This document shows, piece by piece, positions 55,683 through 64,000 of a stretch of 64,000 nt of DNA (its first letter is position 1; the number at the start of each line of letters is the position of its first letter). This DNA comes from Desulfovibrionaceae bacterium (GTDB lineage: Bacteria > Desulfobacterota > Desulfovibrionia > Desulfovibrionales > Desulfovibrionaceae). Position numbers and translations under genes: made by a program. The notes beneath the pieces are model-generated. The model saw only the letters and a list, made by a program, of their open reading frames with translations. It had not been told where the DNA came from and did not search any database. The stretch lies in NCBI GenBank assembly GCA_910575755.1, contig CAJTFO010000003.1, forward strand, positions 1-64,000, read 5' to 3'.

Positions 55683-56963
55683 ATGCCCGATATCCGTTCC
55701 GCTTATACCGACAGCCTCAACTTTTACGGCAATCACAGCCCGCGTGAGCTGGCCGAAACCTACGGCACACCGCTTTATGTCTATAATGAAAATATCCTGC
55801 GCCAGCGCTGCCGCGATCTGATGACCCTTTCGAGTCAGCCCGGCTTCGGGGTCAACTACTCGGTGAAAGCCAACGCCAATCCCGCGCTCCTGAAGATTAT
55901 CCGCGAGGAAGGTCTGGTGGTGGACGCCATGAGCCCCGGCGAACTGTTCATGGATGAGCTGGCCGGCTTTGCTCCGCATGAAATTCTGTACATTTCCAAC
56001 AACAATTCCGACACGGAACTTCAAAATGCGCTGGCCCGCGGCCTGCTGGTCAGCGTGGATTCCCTCTCGCAACTGGACGCCCTGGGCCGCCTCAATCCCG
56101 GCGGCAAGGTCATGGTGCGCTTCAATCCCGGCATCGGGGCCGGGCACCACGCCAAGGTGGTCACGGCTGGCAAGGAAACCAAGTTCGGCGTCACGCCGGA
56201 CAAAATGGAAGAGGTATTCGCCCTGCTGGCCAGGCACAAGCTGACTCTGGCCGGCATCAACCAGCATATCGGTTCCCTGTTCATGGAGCCTGACGGCTAT
56301 CTCAACGCGGCCCAGGTACTGCTGGATCTGGCCGAAACCCTGCCCGCCGCCACGCTGGACAAGCTGGAAATCATCGACTTCGGCGGCGGCTTCGGCATTC
56401 CCTACCGCAAATACGAGGGGGAAGCCCGACTGGATATGAATGATCTGGGCAGCCGCCTGCACGCCATGATCAGCGCCTGGGCCGCGCAAAAGGCCTACAG
56501 GGGACGCTTCCTGGTGGAGCCGGGCCGCTATGTGGCCGCCGAATGCGGCGTGCTGCTGGGCCGGGTCCATGCCGTGAAGAACAACGGCGACAAACGCTAT
56601 GTGGGCACAAATCTGGGCTTCAACGTGCTGGTACGCCCGGCCATGTATGATTCCTTCCACGATGTGGAAATCTACCGGGGCCAGGGCGGCGCGGCGGAAG
56701 AGGAACCCATGCTTCAGACCATTGTGGGCAATATCTGCGAAAGCGGCGACATTCTTGCCAAAAACCGTCTGCTGCCGAGGATGCGCGAAGGGGATGTGCT
56801 GGCCATGCTTGACGCCGGAGCCTACGGCTTTACCATGTCCTCCAATTACAATCAGCGCCGCCGCCCCGCCGAAGTGCTCATCCAGAGCAACGGCGCAGCC
56901 CGCCTGATCCGCCGCCGTGAAACCCTGGAAGATCTGGCCCGCTGCCTTGACGACCTGCTGTAG
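55683..56963 (+). CDS. lysA: Diaminopimelate decarboxylase
   Basis: A 426-residue PLP fold III enzyme for lysine synthesis. VNYSVKANANPALLK holds the PLP lysine, INQHIGSLFMEP the His near the phosphate, FGGGFGIPY the glycine loop, GRYVAAECGVLLG the EPGR-type motif, and GNICESGDIL the catalytic Cys-Glu pair. It converts meso-diaminopimelate to lysine. GAGG precedes the ATG at 55683. Carboxynorspermidine decarboxylase is a related alternative, but the motifs fit LysA. Leads the plus-strand set with MATE and DUF2156 genes. Confidence 0.9.
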   Translation: MPDIRSAYTDSLNFYGNHSPRELAETYGTPLYVYNENILRQRCRDLMTLSSQPGFGVNYSVKANANPALLKIIREEGLVVDAMSPGELFMDELAGFAPHEILYISNNNSDTELQNALARGLLVSVDSLSQLDALGRLNPGGKVMVRFNPGIGAGHHAKVVTAGKETKFGVTPDKMEEVFALLARHKLTLAGINQHIGSLFMEPDGYLNAAQVLLDLAETLPAATLDKLEIIDFGGGFGIPYRKYEGEARLDMNDLGSRLHAMISAWAAQKAYRGRFLVEPGRYVAAECGVLLGRVHAVKNNGDKRYVGTNLGFNVLVRPAMYDSFHDVEIYRGQGGAAEEEPMLQTIVGNICESGDILAKNRLLPRMREGDVLAMLDAGAYGFTMSSNYNQRRRPAEVLIQSNGAARLIRRRETLEDLARCLDDLL

Positions 56964-57001
56964 CGCGAAATGCGCGGCAATACGGCGTATGGGCGGTCTG
57001 T

Positions 57002-58390
57002 ATGCCCACACCTGATCTGAGCGCTTCCCCGCGCGCGGTCTGGGGGCTGATCTGGCCCCAGATGCTCATGATGTACCTTGTGTTTTTCATGGGCTTCATC
57101 ACGGTCTGGGTCGCGGGGCAGATCAGCGCTGAAGTGCAGGCCGCCCTGGGCATGGTGACCCAGTGCGCCATTTTTCTGATGGTTGTGATCATGGCCGTGT
57201 CCAGCGGGGCCACGGCCGCGATCAGCCAGTCGCTGGGCGCGCTCAGGATGCGCCGCGCCCGGCGCTACGTTGGCGCCGCCGTGCTGGGCAGCCTGGGCCT
57301 GGGACTGCTGGTGGCCGTTGGCGGCTGGTTTTTCGGCGACGGCATTTTGCGTCTGCTCATGATTCCGGAAAGCATTTTGCCCATGACCCGCGAACTCTGG
57401 CAGGTCACTATGCTGGCCCTGCCGGCCCAGTACATTTATTCCGCCACCGGGGTCATGTTTCGCGCCACGCGTCAGGTGCTGCCGCCGCTCTGGGTGGCCG
57501 CTCTGGTCTGTGGAGCCAACCTGCTGGCCTGTCTGGGCTTCGGCCTGGGCTGGTTTGGTCTGCCCGCCTTCGGCTACATGGGGCTGATCTGGGCCAATCT
57601 GGGCGCGCAATGCCTGGGGGCTGTATGCAACTGCCTGCTGCTGGCCCATTCCGGCTATCTGCAACGCCGTTCGCTGCCCAGCCCGCGCTGGCTCAAAGCC
57701 GGCCTGCCCTATCTGCTGAAGGTGGCCCTGCCGGCGGGCGCGGCCCAGATCGTCTGGCAGTCCGGCTATCTTACCCTGTTCGTGCTGGTGGCCTCGCTGC
57801 CCCTGGACAGCGTCAACGCCCTGGCCGGGCTCACCGCCGGACTCAGGGTGGAAGCCCTGCTCTTCCTGCCGGGCATGGCCTTCAACATGACCGTGGCCGT
57901 GCTGGTGGGCAACTGCCTCGGCGCGGGCAGACCACAGGAAGCCAAACGCGTGGCTCTGAACCTGGTGGGGCTGGCCGCCCTGACCATAAGCCTGGTGGCG
58001 GCGCTGCTCTGGCCGTTCCGCCAGGAACTGGCGGAGCTGCTCTCCCAGGAGCCGGGCACACAGGCCCAGATTGTCAGCTACCTGACCTATAATCTGCTTT
58101 CCACGCCCTTTTCCATCGCCAGTACGGTCATGGGCGGCATCATGGTGGGAGCCGGGGCCACCCAGTACAACCTGATGGTCTACGGCGGCACCTTCTGGCT
58201 GGTGCGCCTGCCTCTGGGCTGGCTGCTCGGGCATATCCTCTGGGGCACGGCCTCGGGCGTGTTCGCGGCCATGCTCTTCTCACAATGTCTGCAAACCTGC
58301 ATCATGCTCCATGTGGTGCTCCGCCGCGACTGGGCGCGTTTCGCCATGAGGCGCCGGGGGCGGCGTCACGCGGAGCGCAAGCCTGCCTGA
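57002..58390 (+). CDS. MATE-family multidrug/metabolite exporter
   Basis: A 462-residue membrane protein with twelve predicted helices in two halves. MATE features include the N-terminal WGLIWPQMLMMYLVFFMG, SGATAAISQSLGA, and in the second half GMAFNMTVAVLVGNCLGAGRP (the conserved G-x-G-x-G-type loop). It uses a cation gradient to export drugs or metabolites. It lies 38 bp after lysA and 54 bp before the DUF2156 gene, probably in one operon. Confidence 0.92.
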   Translation: MPTPDLSASPRAVWGLIWPQMLMMYLVFFMGFITVWVAGQISAEVQAALGMVTQCAIFLMVVIMAVSSGATAAISQSLGALRMRRARRYVGAAVLGSLGLGLLVAVGGWFFGDGILRLLMIPESILPMTRELWQVTMLALPAQYIYSATGVMFRATRQVLPPLWVAALVCGANLLACLGFGLGWFGLPAFGYMGLIWANLGAQCLGAVCNCLLLAHSGYLQRRSLPSPRWLKAGLPYLLKVALPAGAAQIVWQSGYLTLFVLVASLPLDSVNALAGLTAGLRVEALLFLPGMAFNMTVAVLVGNCLGAGRPQEAKRVALNLVGLAALTISLVAALLWPFRQELAELLSQEPGTQAQIVSYLTYNLLSTPFSIASTVMGGIMVGAGATQYNLMVYGGTFWLVRLPLGWLLGHILWGTASGVFAAMLFSQCLQTCIMLHVVLRRDWARFAMRRRGRRHAERKPA

Positions 58391-58444
58391 CGGGCCGTCT
58401 GAGCCGCGCTTGCAGCCACTGTCCCGAAAAGGAGAAAACGCCTT

Positions 58445-59338
58445 ATGAACAAAAACTTTACGCCGGTGAGCCTGGACGGCAGCCGTGATTTTTACGACCT
58501 CTGGCAGCGCACGCCGCGCCGCTCCCTGGATTATACCCTGCCCAATCTCTGGGGCTGGCAGGAATATTACGGTCTGGAGTGGCGCTTTGACGGCAGCCTC
58601 TGCTGGATTCGCCAGACCCTCCCCCGTCCGGTTTGCTGGGCGCCGGTGGGCGACTGGAACGCCGTGGATTGGAGCCATGCGCTGTGGGATTCCTGCACTG
58701 AAGCCGCGCACGACTTTATCCGCGTGCCCGAAGAACTGCTGCATATCTGGCAACAGGCTCTGCCCGGTCGGGTAGACGCCGGGGAAGACCGCGGCCAGTG
58801 GGAATACCTCTACGCCCGGGAGGATCTGGCCAGGCTGCCCGGCAATCGCTTCCACAAAAAGAAGAATCATTGCAACAGCTATGTCAAAGCGTACGGCGAA
58901 CCGGACTACCGTTCTCTGGATGACGCCATGGTGGAAGACGTGCTGGCCGTGCAGGACGACTGGTGCCAATGGCATGAATGCGAGAATTCCCCGTCGTTAC
59001 GGGCGGAAAACGAGGCTATCAACCGGGTGCTTTCGCACTGGGACAGGTTCAGCGGTCTTGACGGCGGTTCACTCTATGTGGACGGGCAGATGGTGGCCTT
59101 CAGCGTCGGGGAAAAGCTGGACGAACTGAGCCTGGGCGTGCATTACGAGAAAGGCCTGAACGGTTTTCGCGGCGTGTATCAGACCATCAACCGCGAATTC
59201 GCGCAACATGCCGGCGCGGGCTTCACATACATCAACCGTGCGCAGGATCTGGACGAGGAAGGCCTGCGCCAGGCCAAAATGACCTATTTGCCCACGGACT
59301 TTCTGCGCAAATACAAAGTGCGCGTGCGCAAGGCCTGA
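58445..59338 (+). CDS. DUF2156 (phosphatidylglycerol lysyltransferase C-domain-like) protein
   Basis: A 297-residue GNAT-like soluble protein of the DUF2156 family: LDYTLPNLWGWQEYYGLEWR at the N-terminus, EYLYAREDLARLPGNRFHKKKNHCNSY in the middle, and LHYEKGLNGFRGVYQTINREF-like LGVHYEKGL followed by YINRAQDLDEEGLRQAKMTY near the end. In MprF-type enzymes this domain transfers lysine to phosphatidylglycerol; stand-alone copies in anaerobes are of unknown substrate. Linked to lysA and a MATE exporter. Terminator at 59376-59405. Confidence 0.85.
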   Translation: MNKNFTPVSLDGSRDFYDLWQRTPRRSLDYTLPNLWGWQEYYGLEWRFDGSLCWIRQTLPRPVCWAPVGDWNAVDWSHALWDSCTEAAHDFIRVPEELLHIWQQALPGRVDAGEDRGQWEYLYAREDLARLPGNRFHKKKNHCNSYVKAYGEPDYRSLDDAMVEDVLAVQDDWCQWHECENSPSLRAENEAINRVLSHWDRFSGLDGGSLYVDGQMVAFSVGEKLDELSLGVHYEKGLNGFRGVYQTINREFAQHAGAGFTYINRAQDLDEEGLRQAKMTYLPTDFLRKYKVRVRKA

Positions 59339-59375
59339 CAGGGCCGGGCCCGCGCCGCCGCATTCGCTGTGCGTC

Positions 59376-59405
59376 AAAGCCCCGCGTCGGATGGCGCGGG
59401 GCTTT
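59376..59405 (+). terminator. Terminator of lysA-MATE-DUF2156
   Basis: AAAGCCCCGC (59376-59385) and GCGGGGCTTT (59396-59405) form a perfect 10-bp stem with a 10-nt loop, 38 nt past the DUF2156 stop. The T-run is within the stem (CTTT) and short. Confidence 0.7.
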
Positions 59406-59529
59406 GGACTTCTGGCGTCCAACGGGATTTCCCCCCTGGAGAACAGGATACGCCGCGCCTGCCCCTTGCCTTGAGCCCCGCTTCGCCATTTGCTATACAG
59501 GGAACTCAGCCACTTTTTCAGGAGCTCCC

Positions 59530-62500
59530 ATGTCCGACTTTGTTCATCTGCATTGCCATACCGAATACAGCCTGCTGGACGGCGCCATCCGCATCAAGGA
59601 TCTCTGCGCCCGCGCCAAGGATTACGGCATGCCCGCCTGCGCCGTCACCGACCACGGCAATATGTTCGGCGCGGCGTATTTCTACACGGCCTGCAAGGAT
59701 TTCGGCGTCAAGCCCATTTTCGGCTGCGAGGTCTACGTCTGCCATGATCATACGGACAAAACCTCGGAACTGGCGCGCCGCCGCCACCACCTGATTCTGC
59801 TGGCCCGAAACGAGCTGGGCTATCACAATCTGGTCAAGCTGGTCAGCCACGGTTTTCTGGACGGCTTTTACTACAAGCCGCGCGTGGACAAGGATATGCT
59901 GCGCCGCTACGCCGAGGGTCTGACCTGCCTTTCGGCCTGCATCGCCGGCGAAATTCCCCGCGCCATCCTGGCCAGGGATATGGACAAGGCCCTGAGTCTG
60001 ACCCGGGAATACGCTGCCATCTATCCCGGCAATTTTTATCTGGAGTTGCAATCCAACGGCCTGGCCGAACAGGACATGGTCAACAACGCCCTGCTGGAGA
60101 TTGCCGAAACCGCCGGCCTGCCTCTGGTGGCCACCAACGACTGCCACTACCTCAACGCCGACGACGCCGACGCCCATGAGGTGCTGCTCTGCATCCAGAC
60201 CCAGACCACAATGGATGATCCCAAGCGCATGCGCTTCGGAACGCACGAACTCTACTACAAATCCATCGAAGAGATGGAAAAAGCCTTTGCCCATGTGCCC
60301 GAAGCCCTGGCCAACACCATGCGCATTGCTGAATCCTGCAATGTGGAGCTGGATTTCGGCCACCATTACTTCCCGGTCTACCAGTTGCCAGAAGGGGCCA
60401 GCATGGAGTCCGAATTCCGCCGCCTGGCCGAAGAGGGCCTGGAAAAACGACTGGAAAAACACCCGGACCGCGAAAGCATCGACCCGCAGCGCTACCGCGA
60501 ACGCCTCCAATACGAGCTCAATGTTATTCTGGAAATGGGCTTTCCCGGTTATTTCCTCATTGTGCAGGAATTTATCAACTGGGCCAAGGATCACAACATC
60601 CCGGTAGGGCCGGGGCGCGGTTCGGCGGCCGGTTCTCTGACGGCCTGGGCCTTGCGCATCACCAACCTGGACCCCCTGCCCTACAATCTGCTCTTTGAAC
60701 GCTTTCTGAACAACGAGCGCGTATCCCTGCCCGATATTGACGTGGACTTCTGCGAACGCCGCCGCAGCGACGTGATCCGCCATATGGTAGATACCTATGG
60801 CGAAGGTTCGGTGGCCCAGATCACTACATTCGGAACCATGAAGGCCAAGGGCGTGGTGCGCGACGTGGGTCGGGCGCTGGGCATGACCTTTGCGGAAACG
60901 GACCGCATCGCCAAGCTGGTGCCCGACGACCTGAAAATGACCATCAAGAAGGCTCTGGATCAGGAACCGGACCTGAAAAAACTCTATGAGGAAGATCCCC
61001 AGGTCAAACATCTGCTGGATACCGCCCGCCGTCTGGAAGGCCTGGCCCGCCACGCCTCCACCCACGCCGCCGGACTGGTGGTTTCAGACAAGCCCATGGA
61101 GGAGTATCTGCCCCTCTATCTGGGCAAACGCGGCGAACTTGTGACCCAGTTCGACGGTCCCATGACCGAAAAGGCCGGGCTGGTCAAATTCGACTTTCTG
61201 GGCCTCAAGACCATGACCCTGATCCAGGATACGCTGGACAACATCAGCCTTCAGGGGCAGACCCCGCCGGATCTGGACAACCTGCCGCTTACCGACGCCG
61301 AGACCTATGATCTTTACGCCCGCGGCGACACGGACGGCGTCTTTCAGGTGGAAAGTTCGGGCATGCGCCAGTATCTGCGCATGCTCAGGCCCACCTGCTT
61401 TGAGGACGTCATCGCCATGCTGGCCCTCTACCGGCCCGGCCCGCTGGGTTCGGGCATGGTGGACGAATTCATCAAGCGCAAGCACGGCCAGGTGCCGGTG
61501 GTCTATCCGCATGATTCGCTGGCCGACTGCCTGCGCGACACCTACGGGGTCATCGTCTATCAGGAACAGGTCATGCAGATCGCCCAGATCATCGCCAGCT
61601 ACACGCTGGGCGGGGCCGACCTGCTGCGCCGGGCCATGGGCAAGAAAAAGGCCGAGGCCATGGCCAAGGAACGCGTGACCTTTGTGGCCGGGGCGGAAAA
61701 GAACGGCATTGCCAAAGAAAAGGCCAACGAAATCTTTGACCTGATGGAAAAATTCGCCGAATACGGTTTCAACAAGTCCCACTCGGCGGCCTATGCCCTG
61801 ATTTCTTATTACACGGCCTACCTCAAGGTGCATTACAAGGTGGAGTTCATGGCCGCCCTGCTCACCTCGGAAATGGGCAATCAGGACAAACTGCTCAAAT
61901 ACGTCTCCTGCTGCAAAGATATGGACATCGACGTGGTTCAGCCCTCGGTGAACCAGAGCCAGCGCGAGTTCACGGCCCACGGCGGTCGGGTGGTTTTCGG
62001 CCTGGGCGGCATCAAGAACGTGGGCGACGAAGCCATCCGCGAGCTGGTGGAGGCCCGCAAGAACGGCGGCGACTATCTTTCCCTGCTGGATCTCTGCTGC
62101 CGGGTGAACCTGCGCAAAGTCACCAAGCGCGTGCTTGAATCACTGATCAAGGGCGGGGCCTGCGACTGCTTCGGCGTTTCCAGGGCGGGCATGCTGGCCG
62201 CAGTGGAAATCGTGGTGGCCCGCGCCCAGAAAAAAGCCAAGGATAAAAGCTCCAACCAGGTTTCCCTGCTGGCTATGGCCCCGGTGGCGGAAGCCCCGCC
62301 CCAGCCGGGCGTGGGTCTGGACTGTCCCGAAGCCACGCTGCCCGAAATGGAGGACGACCTGAAACTGAAGGCCGAAAAGGAAGCCCTGGGCTTCTTTCTC
62401 ACCAGCCACCCCCTCCAGCCTTACAGCCGCGAGATACGCCGCCTGCGACTGACCACCCTGGAGGACGCGCGCGAGCTTTTCCCCGGCGCGGAACTCACCT

Positions 62501-63006
62501 GCGCGGTGCTGGTAACCAGCGTCAAGGAAGTGCTCACCAAGTCCAAGGGCGAGCGCATGGCCTTTGTGGGCGTGGAGGATCTCACCGGCCACGCGGAAGT
62601 GACCTTTTTCCCGCGCGCCTATGCCGAAGCCCGCGAACTGATCAGGGCCGAACAGCCCCTCTGCCTCACAGCCCGCCTGGACAGCCAGAACGACGAGGCC
62701 CACGACGCGGATGAAGAAAATGAAGACGCTCCGCGCGAACTCAAGATGCTGGGACAGAGCGTGCGCCCCCTGGCCGAAGCCTGCGGCCAGAGCGATACCC
62801 CGGTCTGTGTGCATATTCCCGCGCACCGCCTGGGCCGCCAGGACATGCTGGCCCTGAAAAACATTCTGGAGGCGCATGCCGGCCCTGTGGAAGCTGAGGC
62901 CCTGATCTGCCTGGACGGCTGCCGCTGCCATCTGCGCCTGGACAACACGCTCAAGGTGCGGCCGGGGCCGGAGCTGGACAAGGCGCTGGCCGCCTGGGCC
63001 TCGTAA
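59530..63006 (+). CDS. dnaE: DNA polymerase III alpha subunit
   Basis: A 1158-residue C-family replicative polymerase. The N-terminal PHP domain has HLHCHTEYSLLDG. The catalytic palm has VGPGRGSAAGSL and PDIDVDFCERRR, whose aspartates bind Mg. The fingers carry FEYGFNKSHSAAYAL-like AEYGFNKSHSAAYALIS, and the C-terminal OB-fold region (about 980-1060) shows AFVGVEDLTGHAEVTFFPR. Length is normal (about 1160). AGGAG precedes the ATG at 59530; longer upstream frames lack similarity. Confidence 0.97.
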   Translation: MSDFVHLHCHTEYSLLDGAIRIKDLCARAKDYGMPACAVTDHGNMFGAAYFYTACKDFGVKPIFGCEVYVCHDHTDKTSELARRRHHLILLARNELGYHNLVKLVSHGFLDGFYYKPRVDKDMLRRYAEGLTCLSACIAGEIPRAILARDMDKALSLTREYAAIYPGNFYLELQSNGLAEQDMVNNALLEIAETAGLPLVATNDCHYLNADDADAHEVLLCIQTQTTMDDPKRMRFGTHELYYKSIEEMEKAFAHVPEALANTMRIAESCNVELDFGHHYFPVYQLPEGASMESEFRRLAEEGLEKRLEKHPDRESIDPQRYRERLQYELNVILEMGFPGYFLIVQEFINWAKDHNIPVGPGRGSAAGSLTAWALRITNLDPLPYNLLFERFLNNERVSLPDIDVDFCERRRSDVIRHMVDTYGEGSVAQITTFGTMKAKGVVRDVGRALGMTFAETDRIAKLVPDDLKMTIKKALDQEPDLKKLYEEDPQVKHLLDTARRLEGLARHASTHAAGLVVSDKPMEEYLPLYLGKRGELVTQFDGPMTEKAGLVKFDFLGLKTMTLIQDTLDNISLQGQTPPDLDNLPLTDAETYDLYARGDTDGVFQVESSGMRQYLRMLRPTCFEDVIAMLALYRPGPLGSGMVDEFIKRKHGQVPVVYPHDSLADCLRDTYGVIVYQEQVMQIAQIIASYTLGGADLLRRAMGKKKAEAMAKERVTFVAGAEKNGIAKEKANEIFDLMEKFAEYGFNKSHSAAYALISYYTAYLKVHYKVEFMAALLTSEMGNQDKLLKYVSCCKDMDIDVVQPSVNQSQREFTAHGGRVVFGLGGIKNVGDEAIRELVEARKNGGDYLSLLDLCCRVNLRKVTKRVLESLIKGGACDCFGVSRAGMLAAVEIVVARAQKKAKDKSSNQVSLLAMAPVAEAPPQPGVGLDCPEATLPEMEDDLKLKAEKEALGFFLTSHPLQPYSREIRRLRLTTLEDARELFPGAELTCAVLVTSVKEVLTKSKGERMAFVGVEDLTGHAEVTFFPRAYAEARELIRAEQPLCLTARLDSQNDEAHDADEENEDAPRELKMLGQSVRPLAEACGQSDTPVCVHIPAHRLGRQDMLALKNILEAHAGPVEAEALICLDGCRCHLRLDNTLKVRPGPELDKALAAWAS

Positions 63007-63165
63007 CGTAGCGAAGCGCCGCCGGGAAGGGCGGCCCCTGCGCCGGAAGAAGGCCATTCGGTCGGGACCACAAGGCAGGGACAAGGGCGGGAGTGACGTC
63101 AATCTATGGGAATAATGCGGCTTTTCACTTTCAGCCCTGGGGATCTACAACACAGTTATTTCAAT

Positions 63166-63179
63166 ATGTTATGTAACAT
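63166..63179. promoter_or_regulatory. Palindrome upstream of rpmF-plsX
   Basis: ATGTTA-TG-TAACAT is a perfect 14-bp palindrome about 35 bp before the -35 of the rpmF promoter. It may be an operator. The rest of the 316-bp gap (63007-63322) shows no gene. Confidence 0.4.
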
Positions 63180-63213
63180 CCCGCCAATATCCTGTTTTAC
63201 TGGCCTCCAGGCC

Positions 63214-63242
63214 TAGACAGTTGCAAGCAACTCTGCTATGCT
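63214..63242 (+). promoter_or_regulatory. Promoter of rpmF-plsX
   Basis: -35 TAGACA (63214-63219), a 17-bp spacer and -10 TATGCT (63237-63242), about 80 nt before rpmF. Confidence 0.6.
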
Positions 63243-63322
63243 GTTTTGTCTTGCGGCTGGGAGTAGCCCTGAACCGCATCATTTTGTTCAAGCATCCGGC
63301 CCTGTCGGAAAAGGAGAATATC

Positions 63323-63505
63323 ATGGCTGTTCAGCAGAATAAAAAATCCCGTTCCCGCAAGGGCATGCGCCGTTCCCATGACCGCGTGGCCACCCCCACC
63401 GTCATCTACTGTTCCTGCGGCGAGCCCACCGTGCCCCACAGCGTCTGCCCCAACTGCGGCGCCTACAAGGGCCGCCAGGTGGTCGCCAAAAACGAAGCCG
63501 AATAA
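63323..63505 (+). CDS. rpmF: Ribosomal protein bL32
   Basis: A 60-residue basic ribosomal protein. [20 protein letters not shown] is the bL32 N-terminus; CSCGEP and [10 protein letters not shown] give the two CxxC pairs that bind zinc in one L32 subtype. AAGGAG precedes the ATG. Its stop codon overlaps the plsX start (TAATG). Its usual partner yceD (DUF177) is not upstream; dnaE is. Confidence 0.96.
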   Translation: MAVQQNKKSRSRKGMRRSHDRVATPTVIYCSCGEPTVPHSVCPNCGAYKGRQVVAKNEAE

Positions 63506-64000
63506 TGAGCAAACGCCCCATCATCGCCGTGGACGCCATGGGTGGGGACTTCGGCCCCTCCGTGGTGGTGCCGGGCGCTGTTGAAGCTGCCCGGCTCCAT
63601 GATCTGCACGTTCTGCTTGTGGGCGACACCCCCAAGCTTGAGGCCGAACTGGGCAAGATTGACCTCGCCAACGCGCATTTCGACATCGTTCAGGCCGACG
63701 ATGTGGTGCACATGAACGAAAAGCCTTCGGACATCCTGCGCCGCAAGAAAAACGCCTCCATTCAGGTGGCCTGCCGTCTGGTCAAGGAGGGCGCCGCCGA
63801 CAGCGTGGTCAGCGCCGGGCATTCAGGGGCAACGGTGGCTTGCGGCATGTTCATCATGGGGCGGCTTCCCGGTGTGGAACGCCCGGCCCTGGCCGCTCTG
63901 CTGCCTACGGAAAAAAATCCCGTGGTGGTGCTGGACGCCGGGGCCAATGTGGATTGCCGACCCTATCATCTTTTCCAGTTCGGGCTCATGGGCGACGCCT
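63505..64000 (+). CDS. plsX: Phosphate acyltransferase PlsX (partial)
   Basis: The first 165 residues of PlsX, which makes acyl-phosphate for phospholipid synthesis. PIIAVDAMGGDFGPSVVVPG is the family N-terminus, and VSAGHSGATVACGMF the conserved GNTGA-type site, here GHSGA. The gene runs off the right edge. The ATG overlaps the rpmF stop (TAATG), the conserved rpmF-plsX pairing. Confidence 0.95.
   Translation, partial: MSKRPIIAVDAMGGDFGPSVVVPGAVEAARLHDLHVLLVGDTPKLEAELGKIDLANAHFDIVQADDVVHMNEKPSDILRRKKNASIQVACRLVKEGAADSVVSAGHSGATVACGMFIMGRLPGVERPALAALLPTEKNPVVVLDAGANVDCRPYHLFQFGLMGDA

Noticed and set aside
56852-58234. A 460-codon minus-strand frame opposite the MATE gene
   Set aside because: Its composition is His/Gln/Gly-rich, typical of reverse-strand translation of a hydrophobic membrane protein.

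Overview
The window is about 64 kb of GC-rich bacterial chromosome. The evidence points to Desulfovibrionaceae (Desulfovibrio desulfuricans-like): the 5' part of a Desulfovibrio-type 16S rRNA, a bacterioferritin/rubredoxin-2 gene pair of the kind described from D. desulfuricans, a type III glutamine synthetase, and the gene order of the flagellar, Sec and chaperone operons. No phage, insertion sequence, CRISPR array or tRNA is seen. Most of the window is core genome.

Layout. 1-0.7 kb: start of an rRNA operon (minus strand) with tandem promoters. 0.7-5.4 kb (minus): TRIC-like membrane protein, ribonuclease Y, 6S RNA, ZapA, a ZapB-like coiled coil and GlmU; a tandem structured repeat overlaps the 3' end of glmU. 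5.6-9.5 kb (minus): heat-shock operon cbpA-cbpM-clpB. 9.8-13.1 kb (minus): secF, secD, yajC. 13.5-14.2 kb (plus): tatA and a tandem-ACT protein. 14.7-16.7 kb (plus): groES-groEL. 17.1-18.9 kb: a chemoreceptor. 19.1-20.4 kb (minus): rubredoxin-2, bacterioferritin and a Fur/PerR-type regulator.

20.5-33.3 kb is a sugar and envelope block: glycerate kinase, glucokinase, HldE, an unusual fusion of an ABC ATPase with a GT4 glycosyltransferase, an FtsX/MacB-type permease, a GT2 glycosyltransferase, a small secreted protein and a second GT4. A divergent set follows: polysaccharide deacetylase, alkaline-phosphatase-fold enzyme and EamA transporter. Together they look like LPS or other surface-glycan assembly and export.

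33.4-41.0 kb (minus) is the flagellar operon flgB-flgC-fliE / fliF-orf71-fliG-fliH-fliI. It has two sigma-54 promoters, and a small protein between fliF and fliG carries what looks like a second copy of the FliG-docking tail of FliF. 41.3-42.8 kb: DnaQ-like exonuclease, an unknown protein and a degenerate secreted nuclease fold. 43-45.8 kb: FeoB and a DUF2325 protein, each with a Fur-like palindrome at its promoter. 46-52.6 kb (minus): complete trp operon trpL-E-GD-C-F-B-A, with a leader peptide carrying three consecutive Trp codons and a full attenuator. 52.6-55.3 kb: glnN and an SlyD-like FKBP. 55.7-59.3 kb (plus): lysA, a MATE exporter and a DUF2156 protein. 59.5-64 kb: dnaE, rpmF and the start of plsX.

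The items most worth following up are the ABC-GT4 fusion with its cluster, the FliF-tail-like small protein in the flagellar operon, the covarying tandem repeat behind glmU, the probable leaderless deacetylase transcript, and the trp attenuator. No search could be run; family calls rest on recognised motifs and gene context.
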